Assembly: GCF_051622035.1 (NCBI RefSeq)
Contig: NC_135362.1
Location: forward strand, 13,209,501-13,273,500
Direction: 5' to 3'
DNA length: 64,000 nucleotides
Source: Arctopsyche grandis
Taxonomy: Eukaryota; Arthropoda; Insecta; Trichoptera; Hydropsychidae
Of this stretch, positions 11,401-22,080 are shown piece by piece (positions within the stretch are counted from its first letter, which is position 1; each line of letters opens with the position of its first letter). A program made the translations under genes and the position numbers. Below the pieces are notes generated by a model. That model ran no database searches and was not told where the DNA came from. It saw only the letters and a list, made by a program, of their open reading frames with translations.

Positions 11401-14400
11401 CGCCCATTACCTAAGAGCGTTTATACACATTTATTTTGATCTTTCATAGAAATTTAAAATTCATAATTGTTAATTTTGGGGAAAAAAACATTAATTAAAG
11501 AAAACCTTAAAAAGCCGGTTTTCGGTTTTTTGAAAAATGGTCAAAAAGCCGGCTTTTAGGTTTCGGTTTAAACCGGCTTGGAAGCCCTAGGCTCATATGT
11601 AAGTTTGGTAGTGATCGATAATGGTGATTCCCATATTTGAAGAAATGTAAGAGAAACTTGTCGAAATAATAAAATCTTACGAATTAACAATGACACGAAG
11701 ATACGCCCAACACAGCTGAAAACCACGAGCACGTCCATGCCATGCGATTCCGTCTTCTTACCATAATTCGTTCTGGAAACGTGCACATAATCCAAAACAT
11801 TCTTTCGACATAGATTTCTCACAAAATCTTGCATTGTCGGTCACTCGCGTACCTTGTTAGTTCTTCTTGATGACTTCCTTCATAACTTCTTTTTTTTATA
11901 TTAATGCGTACTGCTCATTTATCAAATCAAAATTCATTTCGAATCGGTTATAAATCGAGTCACTCGTAATTCGACATTCCACTGTAGTATTGATGTTGTT
12001 ACAACAATGTCCCTAATTTTAATTTTATCGTACTGATTATTATCAAAGAGTCATCAATCGCATAACACTTACGAAGTGTCGATTTTTCATTTTCGTAGCA
12101 AATGCAATCTTGTTGTGTAATTGTATAGAAAGTAAACACAGAGTAATATGTAAATGAAACAATTAAGCGAGTGTATTGTGAGAACATTCTAATTATTACA
12201 AGTATGCGAATTGTTCAATTTTGTAATCACATTTACGATATCGCACTGGAAAGTGTTAACATATATTTTATAACAATGTTTCAGGTTCTCTAGCCAAAGG
12301 CACCGCGGAAAATGTGGCATCGTTGGTCGACCTCGGAGTCGTGGGTGTTTTGGTCGAAACCCTTCGACCGAATACCGATCCTCGGCTCACCGAAGCATGC
12401 TTATGTGCCCTTCGATCGATTTTCATGCACCCTCCGGCTCCTTCAAGTATTATCCACCGAGATCCCCAACTCCTCTCTCAGTTGTTAAGTAAGCCGTTGA
12501 TTTTATTTTATCGAATATATATGTACATAGATTGATTTTAATATATTCTGTGTTATCTTTGTAGGTGTTGCACAAAATGGAACTTTAGTTGGTAAATCTT
12601 GTGTCGCTCGTTTGCTTTCTGTATGGTGCTCCGGTAAAAGTGAACAAGAAGCTTTAGCTGAAGCCGGCGCGTGTAACGCAGCCGCCGCTCTGCTTGCTGC
12701 TGCTTCTCCCCCGTCTCCGCTCACTTTACCCACCCTCGATTGGCTAGCCGCTATGTGCTTTGAGAATCCTGCCGTATCACAATTGGCAGTCGAAGCACAG
12801 TTATTATTTTTTTTTTTTTATGAATGTTACAGTCGAAGTGTATTTTCAGTTGTAATATATTCCAACTGGCGTTTTAGGTTTATCTCTACAAGCGCAATTA
12901 CACTTTCAACAATTTGCGGTAGTTGTAATATAACAGTTGTGTTTTGACAGCTCTGATACTTTACAAACGCTTTAGAATTCAATAATACGTTAATATCTTC
13001 TAAATATATTATTTGGAAAGAGACTTTGTATGTATGTTTGTTTATTCGTTTGGTTCGTAAAATCCGTGACGTTCAATTTAATAAAAAGACAAATGAATAT
13101 TCAAATAAATTTAAATAAAATAAAACTATTCAAGTAAATTTAATAAAATGTTTACTATTAGATTGGCCATGTTTAAGTGGTTTATATCACAAATACCGAG
13201 CGAAGCTGGGTAAAAACACTAGTTTGCTATAAATGTGATGAGTACCATATTACGATAGTTATAAGGATGTGTTCAAAATAAAAATGTGACTTTTTAACTC
13301 AATTTACCAGTCGAGACCTTTTCACGAAAACCAAAACTCTCCATGTAATTCGCCATATGAATCAACTTACGTTTACTAGATGGAATATATTCCTAAAGTC
13401 AAAGTCAAAATACCCATATATATCACAACTGAATATACACTTAAAATATAACGGTAGTTGGTGCCAGGTTAGATGGAATATATTCCAACTAGTCAAAATA
13501 TATTACAACTGGAAGATACGCTTCAACTGTAACATATATACAAAATTACCGATTACTTTTATTCGATTATAATTGAAAGATACGGTTTACGGTTTTATTA
13601 TGATTGATTTTATTTTGCACGAAGTTACAACAGCAATGTAATTCGGTAGATCGTAAAACTAATGAGGTTGTTCCGATAACTAGACCGGTAGATAAATTTT
13701 CTGTAATGAATTGCCACATTATAAATTCCTGTAAATTATAACAACATAATAAAGCTTGATAGTTTATGTTTCAATTGTATCTAAAAATAAAAAAAATTGT
13801 AAATCAAATAGTGAAGTAATTGTGATTGAAATACCCGAATTACTGAAATAATTGAATTATTTTCTATAGGTATGGCGGTAAGATAATACCTGAATTACTA
13901 GTAGTTTTACTTTGTCGAGATAAACCGTTAGCAGTAGCCATGGGGGCTGCGAGGTGTATAACATTTATGCATAGAGCAGGTGCTTTATTGCCTGATGATA
14001 ATAGGTATTATTTCAATATGTGTAAAAAAGTTGCTCGCATTTGTCGTCACTGCTAACAAAGTACCGATTTTTCTTTAGGGTGGTTTTTGGAGCATTACCG
14101 TGTCTGGCTCGATTATGTACAAAAGATATGCCAGATGATATAAGAGCTACGGCTGCCGAGACGCTGGCCTACTTGGCTGAAGTAAGATTAATTCATGCAT
14201 TATGATTTTTCTCGCTAGCAAACTCTGATGATCTTTTCTCTGATTTGTAGGTTGACACATCTTTACAAAGGCTAGCAGCTATTTCTAATCATCTGATATC
14301 GGCGCTTGCCGATCTGCTTTCTTGTCATTCTGCGGCGTCCAAACAGGGCGCTTTCAAGTGTTTCGCATCGCTCGGAGCCAATGATGAAGATATCCGGAAA

Positions 14401-16174
14401 AAAATTATAGAAATTAATGGTCTCATGGTTCAAGTTGTTGATGGCATGGCAAATTCTGAGCCGGAGGTATTTTCGATTGACGGAATCTTCTTGTGTTGTT
14501 TTGGATTGAATTTTAATTTGTGTTTTTATATATTCAGGTTAGACTAGCTGCTGTAAGATGTCTTCATTCTCTTTCTAGATCTGTTCAACAATTAAGAACC
14601 ACTTTCCAGGTAAAATCTTGCTAATTTTTTGGTGTCTAAGATATGTGTAAAATTTACGTTATTCGATATGTGTATTTTAATAGGATCATTCTGTCTGGAG
14701 ACCTTTAATGTCTTTACTGAATGAATCACCAGGAGCTGAACTATTAACTGTTGGATCGTCCACTTTGTGCAATCTACTGTTAGAATTTTCCCCTGCTAAA
14801 GAACCAATGCTTGATCAAGGTTTAGTATATTTTTATCATGAGTTTAAAAAAAAGAGTTTCTCGTTGTTCGATTACTTTTCTTACTTAGGTCTGTTAGCAA
14901 TTTATTTATAGCAAATTTTTATTTTTCATTAAATTCAACAGGTGCTGTAGAAATGTTGTGTGGGCTGACTCGTAGGCCAGAACCTGCACTTCGTTTAAAT
15001 GGAATTTGGGCATTGATGAATATGGCTTTTCAGGTATTATTTTATAATATAAATATCATTATATTTACATATATTATAGTTTGAACGAATTAATTTTTAT
15101 TGATATTATTTGACATTTCAGGCTGAGCAAAGAGTGAAAACTCGGATACTCTCTTGTTTGGGCACAGAACAAATGTTTAGGTTACTCGCTGACTCTGATA
15201 CTAGAATTATTATGAAAACTTTGGGTTTATTAAGAAATTTACTTAGTACTAGACAGCACATTGACGCAATAATGAGTGATTATGCTTCGCAAGTTATGCA
15301 GGTAAACGATTCAGTTTTTGTTCATATTTAAATCAATACATACGTATGTAGATTGTCTCTTACCGAATGTAATTTTCATTCTAGGCAGTGATTTTTGTCT
15401 TAGAAGGTGGATATCCAGCTGAGGTGAAAGAGCAAGCCTTATGTATTTTAGGTAATATTGGTGATGGGGAACGTGCAAAGGATCATATTATGGCAAATGA
15501 AGATGTTTTAAGAAAATTAGTTGACTATTTGGTGAGTTAGAAAAATCTGTAATTTTATTGTAGACATTAATTAGGCGTTTTTTAACTTATTGGTTGCACC
15601 TACTTGTATCTAAAATGCCTATAATGACTTTCCAGTTTGATTTTTTTTACACGTGCATATCATATGTAAATAAATAATCATGCATCAAATTATGGATTCT
15701 CAAAAATGATCAATACTGACTCGATGCAAGACAAGATCGCTTGGAGTTTCTTCTCTGACATTTTTATTTTGTGCCGTTTTGATTAATCTTTCGAAAATAC
15801 TCTTTTTCTATTTATTTTAAAGTAGTTAAGTCAACACAATCATTTTAAATTTTTATCTGATTATTTTTCCATAAAGGTACACCCAGAATCAAAGCTACAA
15901 GAAGCGGCATTATTTGCAATTGGTAATCTAGTATGGCGTGGAGAAGTCGGTGCAACAGAACGGCAGGCTCGCCTCGCTGAACTCGGTGCCCTGAGATTAC
16001 TACGCCAACTATTACCGACCACTGACACGGCATTTTTAGAGAAGTGCGTTTCACTTTGTTATATTGTTTACGAGTTTATTTTTAAAGCCAATTGTGTAAC
16101 TGTTACTTTCACTAATTCGTGTCCATTGTTTCAGGGTAAAAACAGCTCTTTCACAATTCAGTGATTACGAATGA
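8006..16174 (+). CDS. Armc8: ARMC8, armadillo subunit of the CTLH/GID E3 ubiquitin ligase (14 exons)
   Basis: Fourteen phase-compatible coding exons give 663 aa; human ARMC8-alpha is about 673. Exons: 8006-8053, 8216-8432, 12285-12488, 12565-12799, 13870-14004, 14079-14181, 14251-14466, 14538-14609, 14684-14819, 14942-15033, 15122-15301, 15385-15531, 15877-16043, 16135-16174. The product is an all-helical armadillo solenoid. Family blocks appear in order: [20 protein letters not shown], then [15 protein letters not shown], then [17 protein letters not shown], then [18 protein letters not shown], and a short C-terminus in the exon ending at the TGA. ARMC8 (yeast Gid5/Vid28) links the substrate receptor to the catalytic core of the CTLH ligase. 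The start is uncertain: Met at 8006, 8030 or 8051 all fit, and the frame is open upstream to 7691. The intron-2 and intron-4 inserts are repeats. An AATAAA lies at 16257-16262. The exon 4 donor (GTTATT) is weak, but the join preserves family spacing exactly. Confidence 0.93.
8139..8197 (+). repeat. Short tandem repeat in ARMC8 intron 1
   Basis: About six imperfect copies of the 8-mer CATTCACT lie just upstream of the exon 2 acceptor (tgttgcag, ending 8215). They fill about a third of this 162-base intron. Confidence 0.7.
8730..9832 (+). mobile_element. Head-to-tail array of six Helitron-like units in ARMC8 intron 2
   Basis: Six direct units abut with no spacer: 8730-8913, 8914-9097, 9098-9281, 9282-9464, 9465-9650 and 9651-9832, each 182-186 bases. 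Each starts TCTAATATATAATTTC or a close variant and ends in CTAG, so every junction reads CTAG|TC. Just before the end most units carry the mini-hairpin core GCGAAGC inside CTGAGCGAAGCCGGG. This 5' TC, subterminal hairpin and 3' CTRR layout is diagnostic of Helitrons. The last unit is followed by T (9833), and the first can be read as following A at 8727 if its start is TCTCTAAT, as expected for insertion between A and T. The units encode nothing and would be non-autonomous. The sixth is the most diverged. Confidence 0.8.
10140..11984. mobile_element. Pogo/mariner-like non-autonomous DNA transposon (split by a hAT-like element)
   Basis: The left end CAGTGATACCTCGATTTACG and the right end, reverse-complemented, CAGTGGAATGTCGAATTACG form imperfect inverted repeats flanked by TA (10138-10139 and 11985-11986). 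This is the usual Tc1/mariner/pogo signature. The element is 1845 bases, of which about 1083 are a later insertion (10516-11598). No transposase frame is visible. Pieces similar to its interior recur at 22140-22350, 46060-46180 and 60115-60250, so the family is dispersed. Confidence 0.5.
10516..11589. mobile_element. hAT-like non-autonomous element with 9-bp target duplication
   Basis: The ends TAGGGGTTCCAAAAACG and, reverse-complemented on the right, TAGGGCTTCCAAGCCGG are short inverted repeats. The direct repeat GGCTCATAT lies immediately outside both (10507-10515 and 11590-11598). Subterminal copies of AAAAAGCCGG occur near both ends, typical of hAT elements. The 1074-base interior is AT-rich and non-coding. 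It lies inside the pogo-like element. Confidence 0.6.
12996..13222 (+). mobile_element. Helitron-like element, single copy, ARMC8 intron 4
   Basis: This matches the array units at 8730-9832. It starts TCTTCTAAATATATTATTTG after A (12995) and contains GAGACTTTGTATGTATG, GTGACGTTCAATTTAATAAA and ACTATTAGATTGGCCATG. It ends GAGCGAAGCTGGGTAAAAAC plus ACTAG followed by T (13223). It is longer than an array unit because a TTCAAATAAATTTAAT-type segment is duplicated internally. Confidence 0.75.
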
Positions 16175-17117
16175 ACATATATTTAGATAATAATTTGAAT
16201 TTATGTGTTATTTGATGAAATTTTATGTATTTAATAATTTCAATTCTACAAATGTAAATAAAGATACACATCCACTCGATGTCAGACTGACTTAGTACAC
16301 AATAAACTCTGTATTGAGACTCTCTATTTTGTATATTAGTGTTTCTGTAGATAAAATTTACAAATCTGCATTGACCTATGCAAATTGTCTATACAAAACT
16401 ATACGCAGCTTTAAAATATTGTTTTGTTTTCAAATAAAATGAAATCATACAATTTACGTTTCATTGCATTATAAATTTCAATTCATCGGATCTGTTAAAT
16501 CCTTGTGTTCGTCCTTAAGTCACATTAAATTCACTTTCAGCTCCAATTATTGGAATTGGGACAAGTGAGTGATAAAAGTTACATGTTGAAATCGAGAGCT
16601 TATAAATAAAAGTTGGCTTACACAAAAGAATATTTATTTCTAAAATAAAGAAACAATGAAATTGTATATAAAGAAAATTAATTGATAAAAATAAACTTTG
16701 GTCAAGTCTTTGGTGTAAAAGCAAAGATCATAGGAATTCATAAATGCTTTTAAGTAAAACTAATTTATATATTAAGTACATATTTGTCTTATAAATCTAA
16801 CTTTTTTTTGTAAGTGTTTCGAGATATATAAACATAAATTAATAACGGATAATTTAGACTAGAAACTTGTGACAACAATTAAAATTATACAGGGTTATAC
16901 TTTCATTGGTATTAGAACTAGAAAAAATCAAGTACAAAATTACTAACTGAAGAAAAGTCCAATTAAGACACTATATTTTCTTCAGGACTAATGGTTATTA
17001 TGATATCAACGACATTTAAAATAGGAGACTCGTAACATTTTCGTAAATACATCGATTATACATAATACTTATCACATTAATGGAATGATACAAGGCAAAA
17101 GATACCACAGGAGTTCA
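16175..17117. other. Convergent 3' region between ARMC8 and ICA69
   Basis: ARMC8 (plus) ends at 16174 and ICA69 (minus) ends at 17118. The interval holds both 3' UTRs. An AATAAA for ARMC8 lies at 16257, and several TTTATT motifs (AATAAA on the minus strand) near 16630 could serve ICA69. There is no further gene. Confidence 0.6.
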
Positions 17118-18662
17118 TTAAGCGGCGTGACTTTGATTCGCATTTACTCCAGGCATCGCATCCGGATTAGCCAGCGGATCTAACTCTGCAAATAATTTGA
17201 ACCACATAGCTCGGTCTTTTTTCTGATTGTCTTGTTTTTTCACCGGCAGACTTTCGTTAATATTGCTTGGAGCAATTTCACTTTTAGCCGTTGAAGTTCT
17301 ATCTAAGTTTTGTGACGATGTTGGAGTCTGTAGAAAATCAGACGTCAGATCCTTAAAATATCATAATGATTAGTGTTTATTTAAATAAAAATATGGTAAA
17401 ATGAACAGTTAAATATGCATACTTGTAGTAGTTGTGACGGCATGAAAGAGCCAATTTGTTTATAAGCGTCGTTATTCAAATTCAAACCGGCAAGATCTGG
17501 GTTGATTTTGGACTCGGACTGATCATTACCCTCGGATAGTTGGTCTAAGGAATCGATTAGATTCGCAATAATGTTGTTACATGATTCATCGGATGTCGTG
17601 ACTTTGCCTTCTGCATCAGTACAAGTGTTGGTATTTTCTGACGCCTTGATATCTTTAAATTCGTCCTTAAAATAGTATAAAAGTTGCTAGTCAAATTGTG
17701 CATGTTTGATTATAGATATTCGAGTTTGAAGACAAAACTTACTTGGAAAAATAACATTTGGTCTTTGTCAACTGAATCTGAATTTTCTCCTAGTTCGTCT
17801 GGGGGGATTTGTGACAGTTCTTTGAGAATGCAAAATTCATATGCGGGAGCTTCGGACAAAGCTTGAGCAGTCGTGCTCAGGGTGTGTGCAGATTTGGTAG
17901 TGAAATTCAAGAGAGAATTTTGATAGTTGACTAGAACGTGCGAAAACATGTTGCATCGCGCTGCAGCCAAAAGATCAACCTGGAAATATATAAATACTTG
18001 AATTGCGGAAAAAAGAATAAATTGTGAGATTAAAAAACAAACAGCTGTTATATACATATGTAGACGGTTGAGCAGAAATAGCTTACCTTCTGCAAGCAAT
18101 CCAGTGTAAGCTTGTCGAAGTGCGCTTTGCTTTGTCGCACCTGAGCTTGAGCTTTACGAAACTGTTGCAGTCCGGCGCCGGAGTCGGGGTCGAGTCTAGC
18201 GCTGGCGGCTTTCATCCAGGAGAGAGCGGCGCGGTAGCTGTGTCGAGCTCGCTCCATCTCCAGCACGGTGACGCGAGTGTCGGCCACGCCGCGCGCCCGG
18301 AAAGTGTCCAACTCGCGCTGCAGCCGCCCCAGGGGCGCCCGCTGCGTGCCCCTCTGCGCCCCCACGAACGACAGCGCCTTCCCCGCTTGCGAGAGCGCCT
18401 TCTGCGCGCCCCCCGTGCCTGCCGCGGCCGCCTCTCGCAGGAAGCCGCCGAGCGCCGCCTCCTCCTGCGCCAGAGTGGCCGCGCGCTCCCGCTGCTGCTC
18501 CGACAGCCTCTGCAGCAGCGCCGACGACTCGGACACGCTGCGGAACAGCTCCAGCTTCGCGTCCAGCTCGGCGTCCGACGACACGACGCACGCGTCTTCG
18601 CGCGACCCCAAACGCCGCAGCACGGCCTGTCGCGCCACCCATAGCTGGTGCTGCATCGCCAT
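17118..18662 (-). CDS. ICA69: ICA69 / islet cell autoantigen 1-like BAR-domain protein (4 exons)
   Basis: Four phase-0 exons, in transcript order 18662-18087, 17979-17743, 17665-17423 and 17327-17118, give 421 aa. Residues 1 to about 225 are an arfaptin-type BAR domain, with SSDAELDAKLELFRSVSES, YRAALSWMKAASARLDPDSG and DLLAAARCNMFSHVLVNYQ matching ICA69 of flies and mammals. The C-terminal ICA69 domain shows SFMPSQLLQ and the hallmark MWFKLFAELDPLANPDAM just before the stop. ICA69 forms BAR heterodimers with PICK1, binds Rab2 and acts at the Golgi in dense-core vesicle formation. The start is Met at 18662 (MAMQHQLW); Met at 18701 is also in frame, and an upstream exon is possible because the mammalian protein is longer at the N-terminus. 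Exon 1 is strikingly GC-rich compared with exons 2-4. An alternative exon 4 acceptor lies 24 bases upstream in frame. Confidence 0.93.
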
Positions 18663-20009
18663 CGCGAGCCTCCGACAACCGACTTCCGACTCTCTTGTCA
18701 AACGTCAGCCAGCACTGACGTATTCGCACCGAGCACTCAAAATAACGGCCTATACCGCTTATCATAACAAACTTATTTTAAATGTAAAAGCTAAGCGATC
18801 CGATATTTTTAATACGTTTTCTGAATCTATGTAAGTTTAAATTTCTTAAATAGCCGAGCAAATAATTTACTATCGATATCCGCGATTTTGTTGTAAAACT
18901 ATTTTGTTTGTCTCGATCATAACACATTGTATAGTCATATTTACATTTTAGGCTATTCAATTTGTTCTAGTTATTTATGTCATCGTTAAAATCGAGTTTG
19001 TAGAGTAAATTTTTATTTATAATACTTATTTTAATAAAATTAAGCAGTCGCTTTGAATTTGCCGAATGAATTTTGGTTCTATGATTATTCCCTACAAGAG
19101 GATTTTCCACATGAGTATTTTTCAAAAGTATTGATCATACGAGGATCTCATATATAGTTAATTAATAATAAATAAAACCCCAGACAATATTCGTGTGATA
19201 AATCGTCTAGTGGGGAATAATTCGTCACATATATGTAGATGGTAAACGGATTATTGCGCACATTGCGATCACGCAAACGATATTTGTTGCCACGAAAATT
19301 GCGAATACGGAATATCTGACACTCGAGTTTTCGTTAGTATGATAGTTTGCATGGGTAACTCTTGATGGATGGTGATTCCATGATCAAGATTATGGTGACG
19401 TTTGCAAGATCGTTTTGTGCGGAATAATCACCGAACCATATACATATATCATAAAACAATGCAAATTAATTATGTTTGTTTCAAATTTCACCTTCAATCG
19501 ACCCGCGTTCACGAATGAAAGATTGCAAATGACAATTTCTTTTTTAATTTAAGCTTTAGTTTGGTAAAACAGAAAATTATTACTATTTAGCGACTATCTT
19601 GATCAGATTTGTAAGTTGTGCTTAATTAAAATAGATGATCTGGTAGTTGTAGTTATATTTCCCAAGTGTTTTTACAACAGATATTTCTGAAATCGTATTA
19701 GTTTCTGAATGCATTTAGCGTAATGGTGGAACGTTGAAATTCATAGGATTGATTGAAATGAAATAAATCAGGTGTAATGTTAAAAGACGGTAAGCGAGGG
19801 TGGCGCACAGGGTTGCCGTGTTAGCCTTTGTGTGGGGCGAAGAACGAAGAAGAAGAAGCGGCGTTTGGCAGTGGTCGCGTGGGCTGCGGCCGGGTGCTCG
19901 CGCAGCGGTGCGCCTCGTACTTTCATCCCTCGCTCCCGCTCGCGTTTGCGTTTGCATTTGAGTTCGCGTTTGCAGTTTGTTTGCGTTTGCGCTCGCGCTC
20001 GCTTTCGCC
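18663..20009. promoter_or_regulatory. Divergent intergenic region between ICA69 and the kinase-like gene
   Basis: ICA69 is transcribed left and the kinase-like exon right, so this 1.35-kb interval should contain both promoters. It is AT-rich in the middle and becomes CpG-rich from about 19840. It carries one MITE (19243-19433). Repetitive GCGTTTGC/CTCGCG motifs at 19930-20008 just precede the ATG at 20010. I saw no clear TATA box at a useful distance. Confidence 0.4.
19243..19433 (-). mobile_element. MITE copy B, between the ICA69 and kinase-like promoters
   Basis: On the minus strand this begins CGGTGATTATTCCGCACAAA, contains CGTATTCGCAATTTTCGTGG and ends in GTGCGCAATAATCCGTTTA. It is the same family as copy A upstream of ARMC8 (7576-7741). 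The inverted repeats are about 40 bases with mismatches. It differs from copy A by a larger central segment. Confidence 0.6.
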
Positions 20010-20121
20010 ATGCAGTGTGCCGCCGCGCCCCCCGGCCAGCACCCGCAGCACCCTCTGCCCCTGCAACTGCCGCTGCCGCTGCCTCTGCCTCTGCCGCCGC
20101 ACAACCACTCCAGGACCGAAG
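20010..20121 (+). CDS. Putative first coding exon of a PCTAIRE/PFTAIRE-type kinase gene
   Basis: The first true ATG in a CpG-rich block (cgccATGc) opens 37 codons plus one base. The peptide starts MQCAAAPPGQHPQHP, continues with a Pro-Leu run and ends NHSRTE before a donor AAG|GTGGGC. Ending in phase 1, it joins in frame to the acceptor at 47499 and reads through into MREKKGG. This supports one transcript with a 27.4-kb intron, but the join is not proven. The peptide is low-complexity and has no family signature of its own. Long open frames on both strands around it (19715-20306) are composition artefacts. Confidence 0.45.
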
Positions 20122-21224
20122 GTGGGCCCCCTCCCCTCCCCTCTCCCCTCGCCCCCCCCCCCTCCCCCGGCCACATAACCTCACTCGACAGCCACCGCCC
20201 CCTTTCCCCACATCTGATCCCCGCCCACCCTTCCGTCAATTCGACACTTTTTATTTATACTATATCAAACTGTCAAAATAAACAACGCGCCTTCAAATCC
20301 GACTAATAAAAACAAATCAACGTTCTTTTGTTTTTGTTTGAATGTTCGATTCGATTGTTTTTATTTTATTTCAAAAATTTTAAGACGGGCCTACGCCCCC
20401 CCTGTGGGGCTCCGGGTGAACGGTGTGCATGTGAGTATAATATATCCGTTGCAACGAATCAGTTCGGGGGTCACTCACCCGTGGACCGCTGGATGCTGTC
20501 ATCAGCTAAGCCAGTGCTCTTTAAACTTTTCCCGACTTGCATCCCCCTTTAATCGTCGATAAATCAACACAGTTCAGATCCTAAAAGTCGATGAGATTTT
20601 TTAAAATTAATCCGTGATGTTCTTTTATTTTTCAGCGGATGATTCTTTTGTTTTTTATTATGCTGTATTTGGATATTATACGTTTCGATTTTCCACCATT
20701 TTTAAAATAAAACAGCCGATTGGACGTAGCCGGGATTTTCGACGTCAAAGCTATCGAAATCCCCCGGCTCTCCATTACAGATTAATTAGTTTTTATTTTC
20801 TGTGCACTTTCAGATAAAACGCTCCAGTGATTTCATTAACTTCGTTTGCTACATATACGCTCTCACGTTTATAACCGTCGTAATCTTTACAGGTATTTTA
20901 TTACCGATTACGATAAAATGTTTCTTCAAACAAAGTATAGTCTTATCGTATATTTTCTGTACGCTTTTTATATAATACGTAAATTTCACGCGCGTCCTTA
21001 TGATAATTTTCGTTCAATCTTGATTTTATGGCATTGTGCATATGTTTTTTTTTTTCGATTTTATCAAACATTTTGATTTGTTTCTTCTGCGAATTTAATT
21101 TTTATTTATTATCAAATTTCAAAATTTATGTTAAATATATCATAATGGGGATTTCCAATATCGGTTATAATTCCGGTTAATTTGTAAATGCGATAAGATT
21201 TTTATCGATAAATTGTATAGCCAT

Positions 21225-21490
21225 TTTATTTATCAATTCACAAATTGTACATATTTACCATCATCTACAGCCGTTCACCATTTTTTGATGGACGAATACC
21301 TCTCCAACACGCTTCCAATCGTCTGTTTTGATTTTTTTTGTGCAACTCTCGTCTATCTCATCCCACACATGTTTAGTATTTCATCCTCTTCTTGTGAGCT
21401 TCTTTGCATTACATTTTACATTCTCTTGGGTACCATTCGAGCACTTATTTCGTCCATTCTTCTAGCCAAGTAACCTGCCCATTGCCATTT
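21225..21490 (-). mobile_element. RTE-type LINE 3' fragment, degraded
   Basis: Read on the minus strand with stops and frameshifts, the segment gives pieces such as SCTKKIKTDDWKRVGEV. This resembles the conserved C-terminus of RTE reverse transcriptase proteins (…W.DDI…W.R.A..R..W...GEA). It shares whole phrases with the minus-strand fragment at 61330-62105, for example the complement of ACTCTCGTCTATCTCATCCC. It is dead and directly abuts a SINE head. Confidence 0.5.
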
Positions 21491-21495
21491 CGCTT

Positions 21496-22080
21496 AACAT
21501 AGCTCAGTGGCTAGTGTGAATAAAGAATTGCAGACGAACGGTTGGAATAAAAAATAATAATTTATTATTTTATTCAGTACAAGAGCTGATTACAGACTAA
21601 CTTAAATTCTAACAATGTCGAGTTTATATATTCTTATTTAAACAATGAATGTGTTGAAGACACGTGTCGTACAATTTCGGTTAGTCAGTGTATGGGTGTG
21701 GTACACATCAATAGTGCTATTCATTAATTAGGTGTGTCATAATTCAATGGTATACTTATAAAATTAGGTTTGTCTTATCTCTACTGGTTAGTCGTTTGTT
21801 CTTAATATTAATTACACATCATATGACAACGAAGGAGTCATAATGATGGTGTCATACAAGTGATGAATTTACGATTAATGAGTATAATGGTAGATGGTTG
21901 TCCTCAGCCCTTAACTCGTGCAATACTTTCAACTGAGGGGTCATGGGCTCAATTCCTGACCCGGTGTTGCTGCCCAGACCTTGGATATATGTAACTCCAG
22001 AACGATCATTTCTTTTCAGAGTTTGCCAATTTATTTGTTTTCAATGTTGCCTATACCAAATTGGCAAACTATCCCCGTTT
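21496..22080 (+). mobile_element. tRNA-derived SINE, split by a roughly 400-base insertion
   Basis: The head CATAGCTCAGTGGCTAGTGTG (A-box-like) at 21498-21518 is separated from the remainder (GTGCAATACTTTCAACTGAG, then a B-box-like GGCTCAATTCC) that resumes near 21916. The tail contains TTTGCCAATTTATTTG and CCAAATTGGCAAAC, as in the SINE at 59546-59856. The intact sister copy shows that the intervening DNA is an insertion. Confidence 0.6.
21519..21915 (-). mobile_element. Possible solo LTR inserted in a SINE
   Basis: This is the sequence separating the two SINE halves. On the minus strand it carries a TATA-like TATATAAACTC followed about 60-70 bases later by GAATAAAATAATAAA near its end, a promoter and poly(A) signal order typical of an LTR. 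A GTG occurs at both junctions with the SINE and could be part of a short target duplication. No internal retroviral-type genes are present, and I could not confirm TG...CA ends. Confidence 0.3.

Noticed and set aside
18120-18834. Plus-strand frames of 174 and 188 codons opposite ICA69 exon 1
   Set aside because: They are antisense artefacts of GC-rich coding DNA; the minus-strand translation matches ICA69 throughout.
19715-20306. Several long overlapping frames on both strands around the CpG-rich block
   Set aside because: They are low-complexity Pro/Leu/Gly/Arg translations of one GC-rich repeat-like tract. Only the frame with a true ATG at 20010 and a donor in phase with 47499 was kept.
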